From Paenibacillus hemerocallicola (lineage in GTDB: Bacteria > Bacillota > Bacilli > Paenibacillales > NBRC-103111), in NCBI RefSeq assembly GCF_006265175.1, contig NZ_VDCQ01000031.1:1-64000 (forward strand): 64,000 nt of DNA, read 5' to 3'. Both the position numbers and the translations under genes were made by a program. The number at the start of each line of letters is the position of its first letter. The first letter of the stretch is position 1. The notes under the pieces were generated by a model. It saw nothing but the letters and a program-made list of their open reading frames with translations. It was not told the origin of the DNA and ran no database searches. Positions 36,788 through 47,407 of the stretch are shown one piece after another.

Positions 36788-37003
36788 TTACATGGAGGTT
36801 TGTTTCATTTCGCGCATCGATTTCATCATCATCGTCATCATCTCGTCGCATTCCTGCATTTTGGACATCATCGCATCCATGTCCATATCGGCCATCATAT
36901 TCATGCTCGTCATGGACTCCATCATCATCTTCATGGAGTTCATTTTGCACATCATTTCGTCCATACACATCGTCATCATCATTTGCATGCACATTTTATC
37001 CAT
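36788..37003 (-). CDS. Extremely methionine-rich small protein
   Basis: The 71-residue protein contains 32 Met (45 percent), with runs such as MQMMMTMCMDEMM and MKMMMESMTSMNMMADMDMD, and Cys at 5, 13, 19 and 52. Met-rich sequences with spaced M-x-M and M-x-x-M patterns are known Cu(I) or Ag(I) ligands in bacterial copper proteins, so metal binding is an inference. A strong AGAGGAGG lies eight bases before the ATG, which argues that this frame is translated and that the His-rich and Ser-rich frames opposite are its shadows. There is no signal peptide. The family is unknown to me. Confidence 0.7.
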   Translation of the reverse strand: MDKMCMQMMMTMCMDEMMCKMNSMKMMMESMTSMNMMADMDMDAMMSKMQECDEMMTMMMKSMREMKQTSM

Positions 37004-37208
37004 AGCACTGTCCTCCTCTCCCGCTATTTTCGTTTCGTATCAAACATTACACGAACAAATGGAAGATTACAAGCTTTTTTTGGTTGTATTGCCTATTGAA
37101 TTGTGATATATTAAACCTTTTATTCCAATAATAAAAATGGGATTTATAGGGATTGGGACTCGATTCGACTCGCATCAATGTCGGAAAGAGTCCCTTTTTA
37201 ATGGAGCA
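37004..37208. other. Intergenic region between the Met-rich gene and yifB
   Basis: The region holds a hairpin GGGACTC (37155-37161)/GAGTCCC (37188-37194) with a T-run on the + side. It lies just beyond the 3' end of yifB. No gene is visible. Confidence 0.55.
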
Positions 37209-38753
37209 TCAAAGGCTCCGGTCCAAACAACGGTATTGAAGCGCCTCGGCCAGGTGAGAGGTGGCAATGACATCACTTTCGTCCAAATCGGCGATCGTAC
37301 GGGCGATCTTCAGAATACGGTCGTGAGCGCGGACACTGAGGCCGAGAGCTTCGAACGCTTCGGACAAAAGCTTCTCCCCGTCCGGCAGCAGCCGGCAATG
37401 CTCACGCAGCATGCGTCCGGTCAATTCGCCGTTAAAGCGTACGTGGGTCCCGGCGTAGCGCGCGGCTTGGCGATTCAGTGCCTTCATTACCGAGTGCCGC
37501 AGATCGCCGGACGAGGCGTTGCCGCTTGTTTGCTTCATCGAGTCATAGTCGATGCGGGGAACCTCGACTTGCAGATCGATCCGATCGAGCAGCGGACCGG
37601 ATATTCTCGACCGGTATTGCTGCACCTTGAGCGGACTGCATGTGCATGAAGCGGACAGGGTAGGGAACCCCCAATATCCGCAAGGACAAGGGTTCATCGA
37701 AGCGGCGAGCATGAAATGGGTAGGAAACGTAACAACGGCTTTCGCCCGGCCGATCGTTACGCGGCGGTCCTCGATCGGCTGCCGAAGCACCTCGAGCACG
37801 TTGCGGGGGAACTCGGGCAGTTCGTCGAGAAACAATACGCCTCGATGGGCCAAGCTTACTTCTCCCGGCTTAGGATAGATCCCCGCCCCTACGAGGCCGC
37901 CCATCGATACGGTGTGATGCGGATTGCGGAACGGTCTGTGACGGATCAGTTTGGAGCGGTCCGGAATAAGGCCCGCGGCGCTGTAAATTTTCGTTACTTC
38001 GAGCGATTCCTCGTTCGATAGAATCGGAAGAATGGAAGGAAGCCGGCGAATGAGCATCGTTTTTCCCGAACCCGGGGGGCCGATGAACAGGACATTGTGG
38101 AGACCGGCCGCCGCTATCGTCAAGGCGCGCTTTGCTTGAAATTGGCCGCAAACATCGACAAAATCATCCAAATGGGATTCTTCGAAATTCGACAAAATTC
38201 GCTCGTTATGCAAACCGCGCGAAACGGCGGCGCCGTCAAATATCGGGACGCCCTTATTGTGAAGCAGCTCTTTTATGCTGGGGATTCCCACAATACGCAT
38301 CCCTTCGATCAACGAAGCTTCCTCGACGTTCTCGGCAGGGAGCAGTACATTCGTCATGCCGCGCCGCTTCGCCGCATCGACCATCGACAATACGCCGCGA
38401 ACCGGGCGGAGGCGTCCGTCGAGCGACAGCTCGCCGATCGTCAGACAGCGGTCCAATCCCGGCACGACCAATTGTCCGCTCGCACTGAGAATTCCGACGG
38501 CGATAGCCAGATCGAAGGAAGCGCCTTCCTTGCGCACATCGGCCGGGGCCAGGTTGACCGTGATCCGTTCCATCGGAAACGCGGCACCGCAGTTTTTGAG
38601 CGCGGAACGGACGCGTTCCGTCGATTCCTTGACGGAAGAGTCGGGGAGACCGACTATTTGAAAATACGGCAGACCGTTGCTGATGTCGATTTCCACATCG
38701 ACGATCGTACCGTCGATTCCTTGCAGACATGCGCCGTACATTTTATCATACAT
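37209..38753 (-). CDS. yifB: YifB/ComM family AAA+ ATPase (Mg-chelatase-like)
   Basis: The protein of about 514 residues begins MYDKMYGACLQGIDG with the Lon-like N-terminal domain (GLPDSSVKESTERVRSALKN). It then shows the AAA+ Walker A GPPGSGKT (225-232), Walker B VLFLDELPEF, the Cys motif NPCPCGYWG...CTCSP, and the C-terminal ARTIADLDESD. ComM in Gram-negatives is a hexameric branch-migration helicase for integrating transformed DNA, and dprA lies 3 kb away. The start is taken at ATG 38753; GTG 38765 is an alternative. It is transcribed against the neighbouring core genes. Confidence 0.92.
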   Translation of the reverse strand: MYDKMYGACLQGIDGTIVDVEIDISNGLPYFQIVGLPDSSVKESTERVRSALKNCGAAFPMERITVNLAPADVRKEGASFDLAIAVGILSASGQLVVPGLDRCLTIGELSLDGRLRPVRGVLSMVDAAKRRGMTNVLLPAENVEEASLIEGMRIVGIPSIKELLHNKGVPIFDGAAVSRGLHNERILSNFEESHLDDFVDVCGQFQAKRALTIAAAGLHNVLFIGPPGSGKTMLIRRLPSILPILSNEESLEVTKIYSAAGLIPDRSKLIRHRPFRNPHHTVSMGGLVGAGIYPKPGEVSLAHRGVLFLDELPEFPRNVLEVLRQPIEDRRVTIGRAKAVVTFPTHFMLAASMNPCPCGYWGFPTLSASCTCSPLKVQQYRSRISGPLLDRIDLQVEVPRIDYDSMKQTSGNASSGDLRHSVMKALNRQAARYAGTHVRFNGELTGRMLREHCRLLPDGEKLLSEAFEALGLSVRAHDRILKIARTIADLDESDVIATSHLAEALQYRCLDRSL

Positions 38754-38961
38754 GCCAAAAAGCACCTACTCTCTCCGGGATAGCGCCGATATCAGGACGT
38801 AAAGTCGTCTCGACGGGCAACGGGAAATAGGTGCTTCCTAATTTTCCATACGTGATATGTTCGGCATAAGACGTCAAAAATCCTCCTTGAGCGGATAAAT
38901 GGAAATAAAAACGATTTCGGATGGGGATAATGGAAAAGAAAAGAAACGAGGTGAAAAGCAC

Positions 38962-39222
38962 ATGCAGGAAAAACCGTATTTTTGTCCGAACTGCCGTTCG
39001 AATCGAACCAAGTTTCGATTGCTGACGACAACGTATCAATCGTTCATGAAAGAAGCCGTTACGGGCATCGTACAAAATGTCACGGAACCGATTACGGTAG
39101 AAGAGCCAGAACCGACGATCGGCTGCCTCGTTTGCGGCTTTACCGGCAACGAAATGCGCTTCATCAAGCAGGCGGAGCGCGAACCGCGGGTCATGACGCC
39201 GACGACTCCGGTTTACGGGTAA
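38962..39222 (+). CDS. Zinc-ribbon protein of unknown function
   Basis: This 86-residue protein has two knuckles, CPNC (8-11) and CLVC (55-58), likely holding one zinc, joined by a segment TTTYQSFMKEAVTGIVQNVT. The C-terminal tail is PRVMTPTTPVYG. The start is ATG 38962 with GAGGTG upstream, and the frame continues upstream without another good site. It is divergent from yifB. Such short ribbons are common in Paenibacillaceae, but I cannot assign a role. Confidence 0.65.
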   Translation: MQEKPYFCPNCRSNRTKFRLLTTTYQSFMKEAVTGIVQNVTEPITVEEPEPTIGCLVCGFTGNEMRFIKQAEREPRVMTPTTPVYG

Positions 39223-39371
39223 GGCAGTCGTTACGTGCCGGTTCTTGTGCGATAGCGCAAGCTTTCCTATCGAAAGCCTGCGCTATTTCCATGTTCGCCC
39301 AAGCATGTGCGGATTCGGGACGGACCATTGTCTTTATGCGGTCCAAAACAAAAAAACGTACAATGTTCACA
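39223..39371. other. Intergenic hairpin region after the zinc-ribbon gene
   Basis: ATAGCGCA-A-GCTTTC (39252-39266) pairs with GAAAGC-C-TGCGCTAT (39272-39286), a 14-base-pair stem with one mismatch. The tail is TTTCC, so it is a plausible but not ideal terminator. Nothing else is seen up to the sucC regulatory region. Confidence 0.6.
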
Positions 39372-39372
39372 A

Positions 39373-39408
39373 AAATTTCAGGAAACTGTCGAAAAAACGT
39401 GGTACAAT
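39373..39408 (+). promoter_or_regulatory. CodY-like box and -10 element upstream of sucC
   Basis: AAATTTCAGGAAACT (39373-39387) matches 12 of 15 positions of the CodY consensus AATTTTCWGAAAATT. A -10-like TACAAT lies at 39403-39408, so the box covers the expected -35 region. No canonical -35 is visible. Confidence 0.45.
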
Positions 39409-39471
39409 AAATAAGGCATTTTTGGGTAAACCGCGGGCGGTATAGTACGTTCGGTGGGTAGAGGGCATTAT

Positions 39472-39492
39472 GCCCTTTTTTGTATACAACAT
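39472..39492 (+). terminator. Hairpin with T-run in the sucC leader
   Basis: AGGGCAT and ATGCCCT (39472-39486) form a tight hairpin followed by TTTTTTG, 35 bases before the sucC start. If transcription starts near 39415, this would act as an attenuator within the leader; otherwise it ends upstream transcription. Confidence 0.6.
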
Positions 39493-39524
39493 CACCCAAG
39501 ACAGTTTGATAGGAGGATTCGAGA

Positions 39525-40685
<1,161 letters not shown>

Positions 40686-40706
40686 TTCGAGAGGAGATGA
40701 CATTCG

Positions 40707-41636
40707 ATGAGTATTTTGATCGATAAAAATACGAAAATTATTACGCAGGGCATTACCGGGTCGCAAGGGACCTTCCACACGAAAGGCGGCCTTGAATACG
40801 GCTCCCAATTCGTCGGCGGCGTTACCCCGGGCAAAGGCGGTACGGAAGTCGAATTTTCTCTGGAAAACGGTTCGACCGTGAAGCTGCCGGTTTACAATAC
40901 GGTCATCGAAGCGAAAAAAGCGACAGGCGCAACCGTTTCGCTCATTTTCGTTCCTCCGGCTTTTGCCGCGGATTCGATTCTGGAAGCTGTCGATGCCGAA
41001 ATGGATTTGGCCATCTGTATTACCGAGGGAATTCCGGTACTCGACATGGTTCGCGTCAGCCGATATATGGAAGGCAAGAAAACCCGACTGATCGGACCTA
41101 ACTGCCCGGGCGTCATCACTCCGGGACAATGCAAAATCGGCATCATGCCCGGATATATCCACTTGCCGGGTCATGTCGGCGTCGTATCGAGAAGCGGTAC
41201 GCTTACGTATGAAGCGGTTCATCAGCTGACTACGCGCGGTATCGGCCAATCGACGGCTGTAGGGATCGGCGGAGACCCGGTTAAAGGCTCCGAGTTCATC
41301 GACATCCTGAAGCTGTACAACGAAGATCCGGATACTTATGCGGTCATCATGATCGGCGAAATCGGCGGAACCGCGGAAGAAGAAGCGGCCGAGTGGATCA
41401 AAGCGAACATGACGAAGCCGGTCGTAGGCTTCATCGGCGGCCAAACGGCGCCTCCGGGAAAACGCATGGGCCATGCCGGCGCGATCATCTCGGGCGGCAA
41501 AGGAACGGCGGCGGAGAAAGTGGCTACGCTGGAAGCTTGCGGCGTGAAAGTCGCCCCGACTCCTTCCGAAATGGGCTCCACGCTCGTAAGCGTACTCGAA
41601 GAAAAAGGCCTGCTCGCAAAGTGCACAGTGAAGTAA
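40707..41636 (+). CDS. sucD: Succinyl-CoA synthetase (ADP-forming) alpha subunit
   Basis: SucD binds CoA and carries the phosphohistidine, His256 in [14 protein letters not shown]. The 309-residue protein has the N-terminal Rossmann part ([20 protein letters not shown]), [20 protein letters not shown], and [15 protein letters not shown]. All are standard. GAGAGGAGATG lies upstream of its ATG. A strong terminator follows 53 bases after the stop. Confidence 0.97.
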   Translation: MSILIDKNTKIITQGITGSQGTFHTKGGLEYGSQFVGGVTPGKGGTEVEFSLENGSTVKLPVYNTVIEAKKATGATVSLIFVPPAFAADSILEAVDAEMDLAICITEGIPVLDMVRVSRYMEGKKTRLIGPNCPGVITPGQCKIGIMPGYIHLPGHVGVVSRSGTLTYEAVHQLTTRGIGQSTAVGIGGDPVKGSEFIDILKLYNEDPDTYAVIMIGEIGGTAEEEAAEWIKANMTKPVVGFIGGQTAPPGKRMGHAGAIISGGKGTAAEKVATLEACGVKVAPTPSEMGSTLVSVLEEKGLLAKCTVK

Positions 41637-41689
41637 ATCGAGCATTTCAATCCTATACAATCGATTGACGAAGGTAAGCAACCTTCCGC

Positions 41690-41720
41690 ATCCCGGATAC
41701 GGGTACGGAAGGTTTTTTCG
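41690..41720 (+). terminator. Terminator after sucD
   Basis: AACCTTCCG (41690-41698) pairs perfectly with CGGAAGGTT (41706-41714), followed by TTTTCGTTTT. Confidence 0.92.
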
Positions 41721-41861
41721 TTTTCCGGCTATTCGGAATCGTTCCGTACCAGTGCCTGTTTACCGATTAACGTTACAGACAGCCGTTCTGTTTACTTCAC
41801 ATTGCGCGGACCAGGGATTTAATGAAGGATTACACAACTAGCGAGCTGATCTTCCGGGGGT
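41721..41861. other. Intergenic stretch between sucD and dprA
   Basis: No gene is visible. With the terminator on its left and the repeat element on its right, the whole 300-base gap is non-coding. Confidence 0.5.
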
Positions 41862-41912
41862 TCCCCCAAAGTACCAGGAATAATCAGCGAAGGGTCGCGT
41901 CGCTTTTGGGGA
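41862..41912. repeat. Intergenic stem-loop repeat element, copy 2
   Basis: CCCCAAAG (41864-41871) pairs with CTTTTGGGG (41903-41911), one T unpaired. The loop GTACCAGGAATAATCAGCGA is close to the loop of the copy at 24078-24130 (GTACTTGGAATAAGCATCGA). The element again lies just before a ribosome binding site, 27 bases before the dprA start. Confidence 0.78.
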
Positions 41913-41938
41913 ATAATAATTTCTAAGGGGTGCTTTAC

Positions 41939-43036
41939 TTGTTAAACGACCGTAATGTATTATTTGGATTGCACGAGTTGGAAGGTGTTGGATGGAAAAC
42001 GATCGATCGGCTTGCTTCCGGCGTGTCCGGGGCTTACACGGAATTGGTGCGCGCGGAGCCCGGGGACTTGGTCGCATTCGGCCTGAAGCCGAATGTCGCG
42101 CATGGGATCTGTGCCAGGCTGACCGAAGCTTATATCGAGCAGCGGCTTGAAGCTTACGAACGGCACGGTACGTCGTTCCTGACCGCGCTAGACTCCGATT
42201 ATCCCGCGCTGCTGCGGGAAATCGCCCAGCCGCCTTGGATCTTATATTACCGAGGGGATTTGAAAACGCTGGAGCTGCCGGCGATCGCGATGGTAGGCAC
42301 CCGGTCGCCAACCGTATACGGCAGGAAGATCTCGTTCGAGCTTGCGCGCGATTTGTCGGCGAACGGCGTATGTGTCGCTTCGGGGCTGGCAAGGGGCATC
42401 GACAGCTGCGCGCATCGGGGGGCCTTGACGGGAGCGGGCAGTACCGCGGCTGTGCTCGGTTGCGGGCCGGATACCGTCTATCCGGTTGAAAACGCTTCCC
42501 TGTATGCGGAGATTGAAGAGAAGGGAGTTCTAGTAACGGAGTACCCGCTCGGAACGCAGCTCAAGCCGGGACTGTTTCCGCAACGCAATCGCATCATATC
42601 GGGCTTGAGCCTGGGTACTGTCGTCGTGGAAGCGGCAAGCAGAAGCGGCTCCCTCATTACGGCGGATCAGGCGTTGGAGCAGTCGAGAGACGTGTTCGCC
42701 GTTCCAGGCCCGGTTACATCGCCCAAAAGCTCGGGCACGCTCGAGCTGATCCGGCAGGGAGCCAAGATGGTCGCATCCGTCGAACATATATTGGAGGAAT
42801 ACAGAGGACTCGTTCCGTTTGGCGGAAGCAGGAGGGAAATCGGTACCCGGCCTGATATATCGGCCTCCGAAGAAGAGCGCAAGCTGCTCGGTTTGATGGC
42901 GGCCGTACCGGTTACTTTTGACGAGCTGCTCATGCTCTCGGGGATGGAATTTGGACATTTGCATTCAGTTCTGTTAAATTTAATTTTGAAAAAAAAGATT
43001 GCACCGTTAGCCGGTTCATCTTATATGACGCTATGA
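41939..43036 (+). CDS. dprA: DNA processing protein DprA (Smf)
   Basis: DprA loads RecA on incoming single-stranded DNA in transformation. The 365-residue protein has an N-terminal helical part, the extended Rossmann fold with [13 protein letters not shown] (118-130), [16 protein letters not shown] (148-163), [11 protein letters not shown] and [20 protein letters not shown], and a C-terminal winged-helix domain ([20 protein letters not shown]). The start is TTG 41939, eight bases after AAGGGG; GTG 41930 overlaps that site. Presence with yifB/comM hints at competence. Confidence 0.94.
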   Translation: MLNDRNVLFGLHELEGVGWKTIDRLASGVSGAYTELVRAEPGDLVAFGLKPNVAHGICARLTEAYIEQRLEAYERHGTSFLTALDSDYPALLREIAQPPWILYYRGDLKTLELPAIAMVGTRSPTVYGRKISFELARDLSANGVCVASGLARGIDSCAHRGALTGAGSTAAVLGCGPDTVYPVENASLYAEIEEKGVLVTEYPLGTQLKPGLFPQRNRIISGLSLGTVVVEAASRSGSLITADQALEQSRDVFAVPGPVTSPKSSGTLELIRQGAKMVASVEHILEEYRGLVPFGGSRREIGTRPDISASEEERKLLGLMAAVPVTFDELLMLSGMEFGHLHSVLLNLILKKKIAPLAGSSYMTL

Positions 43037-43106
43037 CGCCCGTTACGAGCGGCGTAAACATACGCATACTATTGAAGTGGAATATCGAGGGGAGGACGGC
43101 GAGCCT

Positions 43107-45209
43107 ATGGCGGATTCTTTGGTCATTGTGGAGTCACCCGCAAAAGCGAAAACGATCGGCAAATATTTGGGCAGCAAGTTTATCGTCAAGGCGTCCATGG
43201 GGCATATCCGGGACCTTCCGAAGAGCCAGATCGGAGTGGAAGTCGAAAATCATTTCGAGCCGAAATATATAACGATCCGGGGCAAAGGGTCGGTGTTGAA
43301 AGAACTCAAGGATGCAAGCCGCAAAGTAAAAAACATTTATCTCGCGGCTGACCCCGATCGCGAAGGGGAGGCGATCGCCTGGCATTTGGCGCATTACCTC
43401 GAACTGAGCGAAACCGAGCCGTGCCGGGTAGTATTCAACGAAATTACGAAGCAAGCGGTGAAGGACGCGTTCAAACAGCCGAGACCGATCGATATGGACT
43501 TGGTCAATGCTCAGCAGGCCCGCCGCATATTGGATCGTCTTGTCGGCTACAAAATCAGCCCTCTGCTGTGGAAGAAGGTCAAGAAAGGGCTATCCGCAGG
43601 GCGGGTGCAATCCGTCGCCGTAAAGCTCATTATCGATCGCGAGAACGAGATCAAATCGTTCGTCCCGGAAGAGTATTGGTCCATTACGGCTAAGCTGGCC
43701 GTAAGCGGTACCGAGTTCGAGGCGAAGTTTTACGGTGTGGACGGCGAGAAGAGAGAGCTGAACCGCGAAGCGGATGTTCAGGACATTTTGAACCGGATCG
43801 GCGAATCGGCGTTTATCGTCGGCGACGTGAGGGAGAAGGAGCGTCAGCGCAATCCGGCGCCGCCGTTCATTACGAGCTCCCTTCAGCAGGAAGCGGCGCG
43901 CAAGCTGAACTTCCGCGCGGCCAAAACGATGCAGGTGGCCCAGCAGTTGTACGAAGGGATCGATCTCGGGAAAGAAGGTACGGTCGGTCTGATAACGTAT
44001 ATGCGTACCGATTCGACGCGGATTTCCCCGGTTGCCCAGGAGGAAGCGAAGGCTTATATCGAATCCGCATACGGAGCGGCTTATTATCCGGAGACCCCGC
44101 GGGTTTATTTGAAGAAAAACGCGAACGCGCAGGATGCCCATGAAGGCATCCGGCCGACCGCGATAGTGAAAACCCCCGAGGAGCTCAAGCCGTTCCTCAG
44201 CAGGGACCAGCACCGGCTCTACAAGCTCGTATGGGAGCGCTTCGTCGCCAGTCAAATGGCTTCGGCCGTACTCGACACGATGACCGTGGATATTTCCGTA
44301 TCCGATGTCACGTTCCGTGCCGTCGGCTCGAAGGTGAAATTCCCCGGATTCATGAAAGTGTACGTGGAAGGCAATGACGACGGTACGACGGAAGACGATA
44401 AATATTTGCCGGTTCTGAAGCAGGGCGACAAGCTGAACAACAACGGGATCGAGCCGAAGCAGCATTTTACCCAACCGCCCCCGAGATATTCGGAGGCCCG
44501 TCTGGTCCGCATGATGGAGGAGATGGGAATCGGAAGGCCGAGTACCTACGCTCCGACGCTGGAGACGATCCAGAAGCGCGGCTATGTAGCCATGGAAGAG
44601 AAGAGATTCGTGCCGACGGAGCTGGGCGACCTCGTCATCCAGCTGATGGCGGAGTTTTTCCCGGAAATATTGAACGTCGAATTTACGGCGCACATGGAAG
44701 AAGAGCTCGACTTCGTCGAAGAGGGCAAGGTCGACTGGGTCCGGGTACTGGACGAATTTTATACGACGTTCGAGAAACGGCTGGAAGTGGCCGAAGAAGA
44801 AATGAAGGAAGTTGAAATCCAGGACGAAATAACCGACGTGCTCTGCGAGAAATGCGGCAGGCATATGGTGATCAAAATGGGCCGGTTCGGCAAATTTTTG
44901 GCCTGCTCCGGGTTCCCGGACTGCCGGAATGCGAAGCCGATCGTCAAGGAAATCGGGGTAACTTGCCCGAAGTGCAAAGAAGGCCATGTAGTCGAGCGGC
45001 GCAGCAAGAAAGGGCGCATTTTCTATGGATGCGACAAATATCCGGATTGCGATTTCGTATCCTGGGATAAACCGGCCGATAAACCGTGCCCGAACTGCAG
45101 CTCGATGCTTGTGGAGAAAAACACGAAGGCCGGCTCCTTCCTGCAATGCGTGGAGTGCGGCCACAAGGAAGAAAACCAGCAGGCGGATGCCGAGGGCGAC
45201 GCCGATTAA
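43107..45209 (+). CDS. topA: DNA topoisomerase I
   Basis: TopA relaxes negative supercoils. The Toprim domain shows [17 protein letters not shown] (6-22) and [13 protein letters not shown] (81-93). The catalytic Tyr298 lies in [14 protein letters not shown]. Three C-terminal zinc fingers follow (CEKCGRHMV...CSGFPDC, CPKCKEG...CDKYPDC, CPNCSS...CVEC). The length is 700 residues. The start is ATG 43107 with GGGGAGG about ten bases before it. The gene follows dprA as in B. subtilis. Confidence 0.97.
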   Translation: MADSLVIVESPAKAKTIGKYLGSKFIVKASMGHIRDLPKSQIGVEVENHFEPKYITIRGKGSVLKELKDASRKVKNIYLAADPDREGEAIAWHLAHYLELSETEPCRVVFNEITKQAVKDAFKQPRPIDMDLVNAQQARRILDRLVGYKISPLLWKKVKKGLSAGRVQSVAVKLIIDRENEIKSFVPEEYWSITAKLAVSGTEFEAKFYGVDGEKRELNREADVQDILNRIGESAFIVGDVREKERQRNPAPPFITSSLQQEAARKLNFRAAKTMQVAQQLYEGIDLGKEGTVGLITYMRTDSTRISPVAQEEAKAYIESAYGAAYYPETPRVYLKKNANAQDAHEGIRPTAIVKTPEELKPFLSRDQHRLYKLVWERFVASQMASAVLDTMTVDISVSDVTFRAVGSKVKFPGFMKVYVEGNDDGTTEDDKYLPVLKQGDKLNNNGIEPKQHFTQPPPRYSEARLVRMMEEMGIGRPSTYAPTLETIQKRGYVAMEEKRFVPTELGDLVIQLMAEFFPEILNVEFTAHMEEELDFVEEGKVDWVRVLDEFYTTFEKRLEVAEEEMKEVEIQDEITDVLCEKCGRHMVIKMGRFGKFLACSGFPDCRNAKPIVKEIGVTCPKCKEGHVVERRSKKGRIFYGCDKYPDCDFVSWDKPADKPCPNCSSMLVEKNTKAGSFLQCVECGHKEENQQADAEGDAD

Positions 45210-45281
45210 ACCCGGACCGCAGCCGGTGCATATCGGCGGCAAGCATAGCAGCGGGACGCGATTAGCAGGAGGGCTAGTACA

Positions 45282-46610
45282 TTGACATCTGCAGTTAAAG
45301 TTACCGTAATCGGCGCCGGACTGGCCGGCAGCGAAGCGGCGTGGCAAATCGCAAGCCAAGGCGTACCGGTCGTCCTTTACGAAATGCGGCCGGTGCGCAA
45401 GACGCCCGCTCATATAACCGATAAATTCGCCGAGCTCGTATGCAGCAACTCGCTGCGCGCCAACGGCTTGACGAACGCCGTAGGCGTCCTTAAGGAAGAG
45501 ATGCGACTGATGAACTCGCTCATCATGAGATGTGCGGACAAACATGCCGTTCCGGCAGGCGGTGCATTAGCCGTCGACCGGGACGGCTTCTCAGGCGAGA
45601 TTACATCCACTTTGCGCAACCATCCTCTGATCGAGGTGCGGAATGAGGAGCTGACGGAACTCCCGGAAGGAATAACGGTCGTGGCGACCGGTCCGTTGAC
45701 GTCGCCGGCGCTGTCCGATATTTTGAAGCGGCTGACGGGCGAAGAATATTTATATTTTTACGACGCGGCCGCACCTATTGTGGAAAAAGATTCGATCGAT
45801 ATGGATAAGGTGTACTTGGCTTCCCGATATGACAAAGGGGAGGCGGCTTATTTGAACTGCCCGATGACCGAAGAAGAGTACAACGCCTTCTATGATGCGC
45901 TGGTAAGCGCCGAGACCGCACCGGTCAAAGAGTTCGAGAAAGAAATTTATTTCGAAGGATGCATGCCGATCGAGGTTATGGCCAAGCGCGGCAAGCAAAC
46001 GATGCTGTTCGGTCCGATGAAGCCGGTAGGGCTCGTCAATCCGCATACCGGCAAGCTGCCATTCGCGGTCGTACAGCTTCGTCAGGACAATGCGGCCGGT
46101 ACGTTGTTCAATCTGGTCGGGTTCCAGACGCATCTGAAGTGGGGGGAGCAGAAGCGCGTATTGTCGCTCATTCCCGGGCTTGAGAACGCCGAATTCGTCC
46201 GTTATGGCGTCATGCACCGCAACACGTTCATCAGCTCGCCAAAGCTGCTTCGCCCGACGTATCAATTCAAGCAGCGTGACAACCTGTTTTTTGCCGGACA
46301 AATGACAGGCGTGGAAGGGTATGTGGAGTCGGCCGCGTCGGGACTTATCGCGGGAATCAACGCCGGCCGGATGGCCAAGGGCGAAGCTTGCCTCGTACTG
46401 CCGCAGGAGACTACGCTCGGCTGCATGGCGAACTACATCACGTCGGCCGACCCGAAGCATTTTCAGCCGATGAACGCCAATTTCGGTCTGCTGCCGCCGC
46501 TTGAACAAAAAATTCGCGATAAAAAACGGAAAAACGAGCTGCTTGCCGAGCGCGCCCTTGAAACAATTCAGAATTTTTCATATAATGTACACAATTTCAC
46601 TTGTAACTAG
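45282..46610 (+). CDS. trmFO: tRNA m5U54 methyltransferase TrmFO (FAD/folate-dependent)
   Basis: TrmFO makes the T-loop ribothymidine with methylene-tetrahydrofolate and FAD. The FAD-binding loop [20 protein letters not shown] starts at residue 7. Then come [20 protein letters not shown] (with the key Cys), [20 protein letters not shown] and [19 protein letters not shown]. The protein has 442 residues, full length, with a TTG start after GGAGGG. In most Bacillales xerC (codV) follows, but here it does not. Confidence 0.96.
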   Translation: MTSAVKVTVIGAGLAGSEAAWQIASQGVPVVLYEMRPVRKTPAHITDKFAELVCSNSLRANGLTNAVGVLKEEMRLMNSLIMRCADKHAVPAGGALAVDRDGFSGEITSTLRNHPLIEVRNEELTELPEGITVVATGPLTSPALSDILKRLTGEEYLYFYDAAAPIVEKDSIDMDKVYLASRYDKGEAAYLNCPMTEEEYNAFYDALVSAETAPVKEFEKEIYFEGCMPIEVMAKRGKQTMLFGPMKPVGLVNPHTGKLPFAVVQLRQDNAAGTLFNLVGFQTHLKWGEQKRVLSLIPGLENAEFVRYGVMHRNTFISSPKLLRPTYQFKQRDNLFFAGQMTGVEGYVESAASGLIAGINAGRMAKGEACLVLPQETTLGCMANYITSADPKHFQPMNANFGLLPPLEQKIRDKKRKNELLAERALETIQNFSYNVHNFTCN

Positions 46611-46840
46611 AAGATCGACTATGATACGATGGAAATGTTTTTCGGGTCATCGATAGTTTTTGAAATATAGCTTCACAACCAATTTACCGAATAGCGAAAC
46701 AGCAGCAGAACGAAACGTTTGGTGCTGTTTCTTGTTTGTCGGTCCTATTGATTGCCCCAGGATGTGCGGCTGCGGATTACGCGGCGTCGCGCTCGTTCGG
46801 GATATACAGAATCATTTTGCGATATGGAGGGGGGACGCTG
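46611..46840. other. Gap where xerC/codV is expected
   Basis: Only a terminator (46696-46737) is visible. No fragment with tyrosine-recombinase motifs could be recognised in any frame. The gene is missing, not merely truncated. Confidence 0.6.
46696..46737 (+). terminator. Terminator after trmFO
   Basis: GAAACAGCA (46696-46704) pairs perfectly with TGCTGTTTC (46723-46731), followed by TTGTTTG. Confidence 0.8.
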
Positions 46841-47380
46841 GTGGGCGATTTTCACGCTACGACGATATTTGCCATTCGGCACGAAGGCAAGGGAGCGATC
46901 GCCGGTGACGGGCAAGTTACGTTCGGCAACAGCATGGTCATGAAGTCGCATGCCAAGAAGGTACGGCGGCTGTACAGGGGAAAGGTTATCGCGGGATTCG
47001 CCGGATCCGTCGCCGATGCGGTAACGTTATTCGAGAAATTCGAAGCGAAGCTGGAGGAGCACCAAGGAAATCTGCTTAGAGCCGCGGTAGAGTTGGCCAA
47101 AGATTGGCGTTCGGACCGGGTTCTGCGTCGGCTGGAGGCGATGATGATCGTCATGGACTCGCAGAGCCTGCTGCTCATTTCCGGAAGCGGTGAAATTATC
47201 GAGCCGGACGACGGAATTTTGGCAATCGGTTCGGGGGGCAGCTTTGCGCTGGCCGCGGGCCGCGCTTTGAAACGGTTCGCGCCTCAGCTGGCGGCCAGCG
47301 ATATTGCGAAAGCGTCGCTGGAGACGGCGGCCGATATTTGCGTGTTCACAAACCGGAATATCATTGTCGAAGAGATATAA
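46841..47380 (+). CDS. hslV: HslV (ClpQ) protease subunit of HslVU
   Basis: HslV is the proteasome-like peptidase working with HslU. The GTG start at 46841 follows GGAGGGGGG and gives [20 protein letters not shown], then [40 protein letters not shown] and [21 protein letters not shown]. subtilis ClpQ begins MSSFHATTIF and uses Ser2 as nucleophile. Here residue 2 is Gly, so Thr7 (of the ATT that aligns with the E. coli Thr1) is the likely active residue after loss of a six-residue leader. It is 27 bases before hslU. Confidence 0.93.
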   Translation: MGDFHATTIFAIRHEGKGAIAGDGQVTFGNSMVMKSHAKKVRRLYRGKVIAGFAGSVADAVTLFEKFEAKLEEHQGNLLRAAVELAKDWRSDRVLRRLEAMMIVMDSQSLLLISGSGEIIEPDDGILAIGSGGSFALAAGRALKRFAPQLAASDIAKASLETAADICVFTNRNIIVEEI

Positions 47381-47407
47381 TCGGGTATGCTGCCGGGAGG
47401 GAAAACC

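Noticed and set aside
36759-36992. Asp/Asn-rich minus-strand frame overlapping the Met-rich gene
   Set aside because: Shifted reading of the same ATG-rich DNA, with no ribosome binding site.
36800-37099. His-rich plus-strand frame that looks like a metal-binding peptide
   Set aside because: It is the exact complement of the Met codons (ATG read backwards gives CAT, His). It lacks a ribosome binding site, while the minus frame has a strong one.
43590-45545. A 651-codon open frame opposite topA
   Set aside because: Same shadow effect. The plus strand has all topoisomerase motifs.
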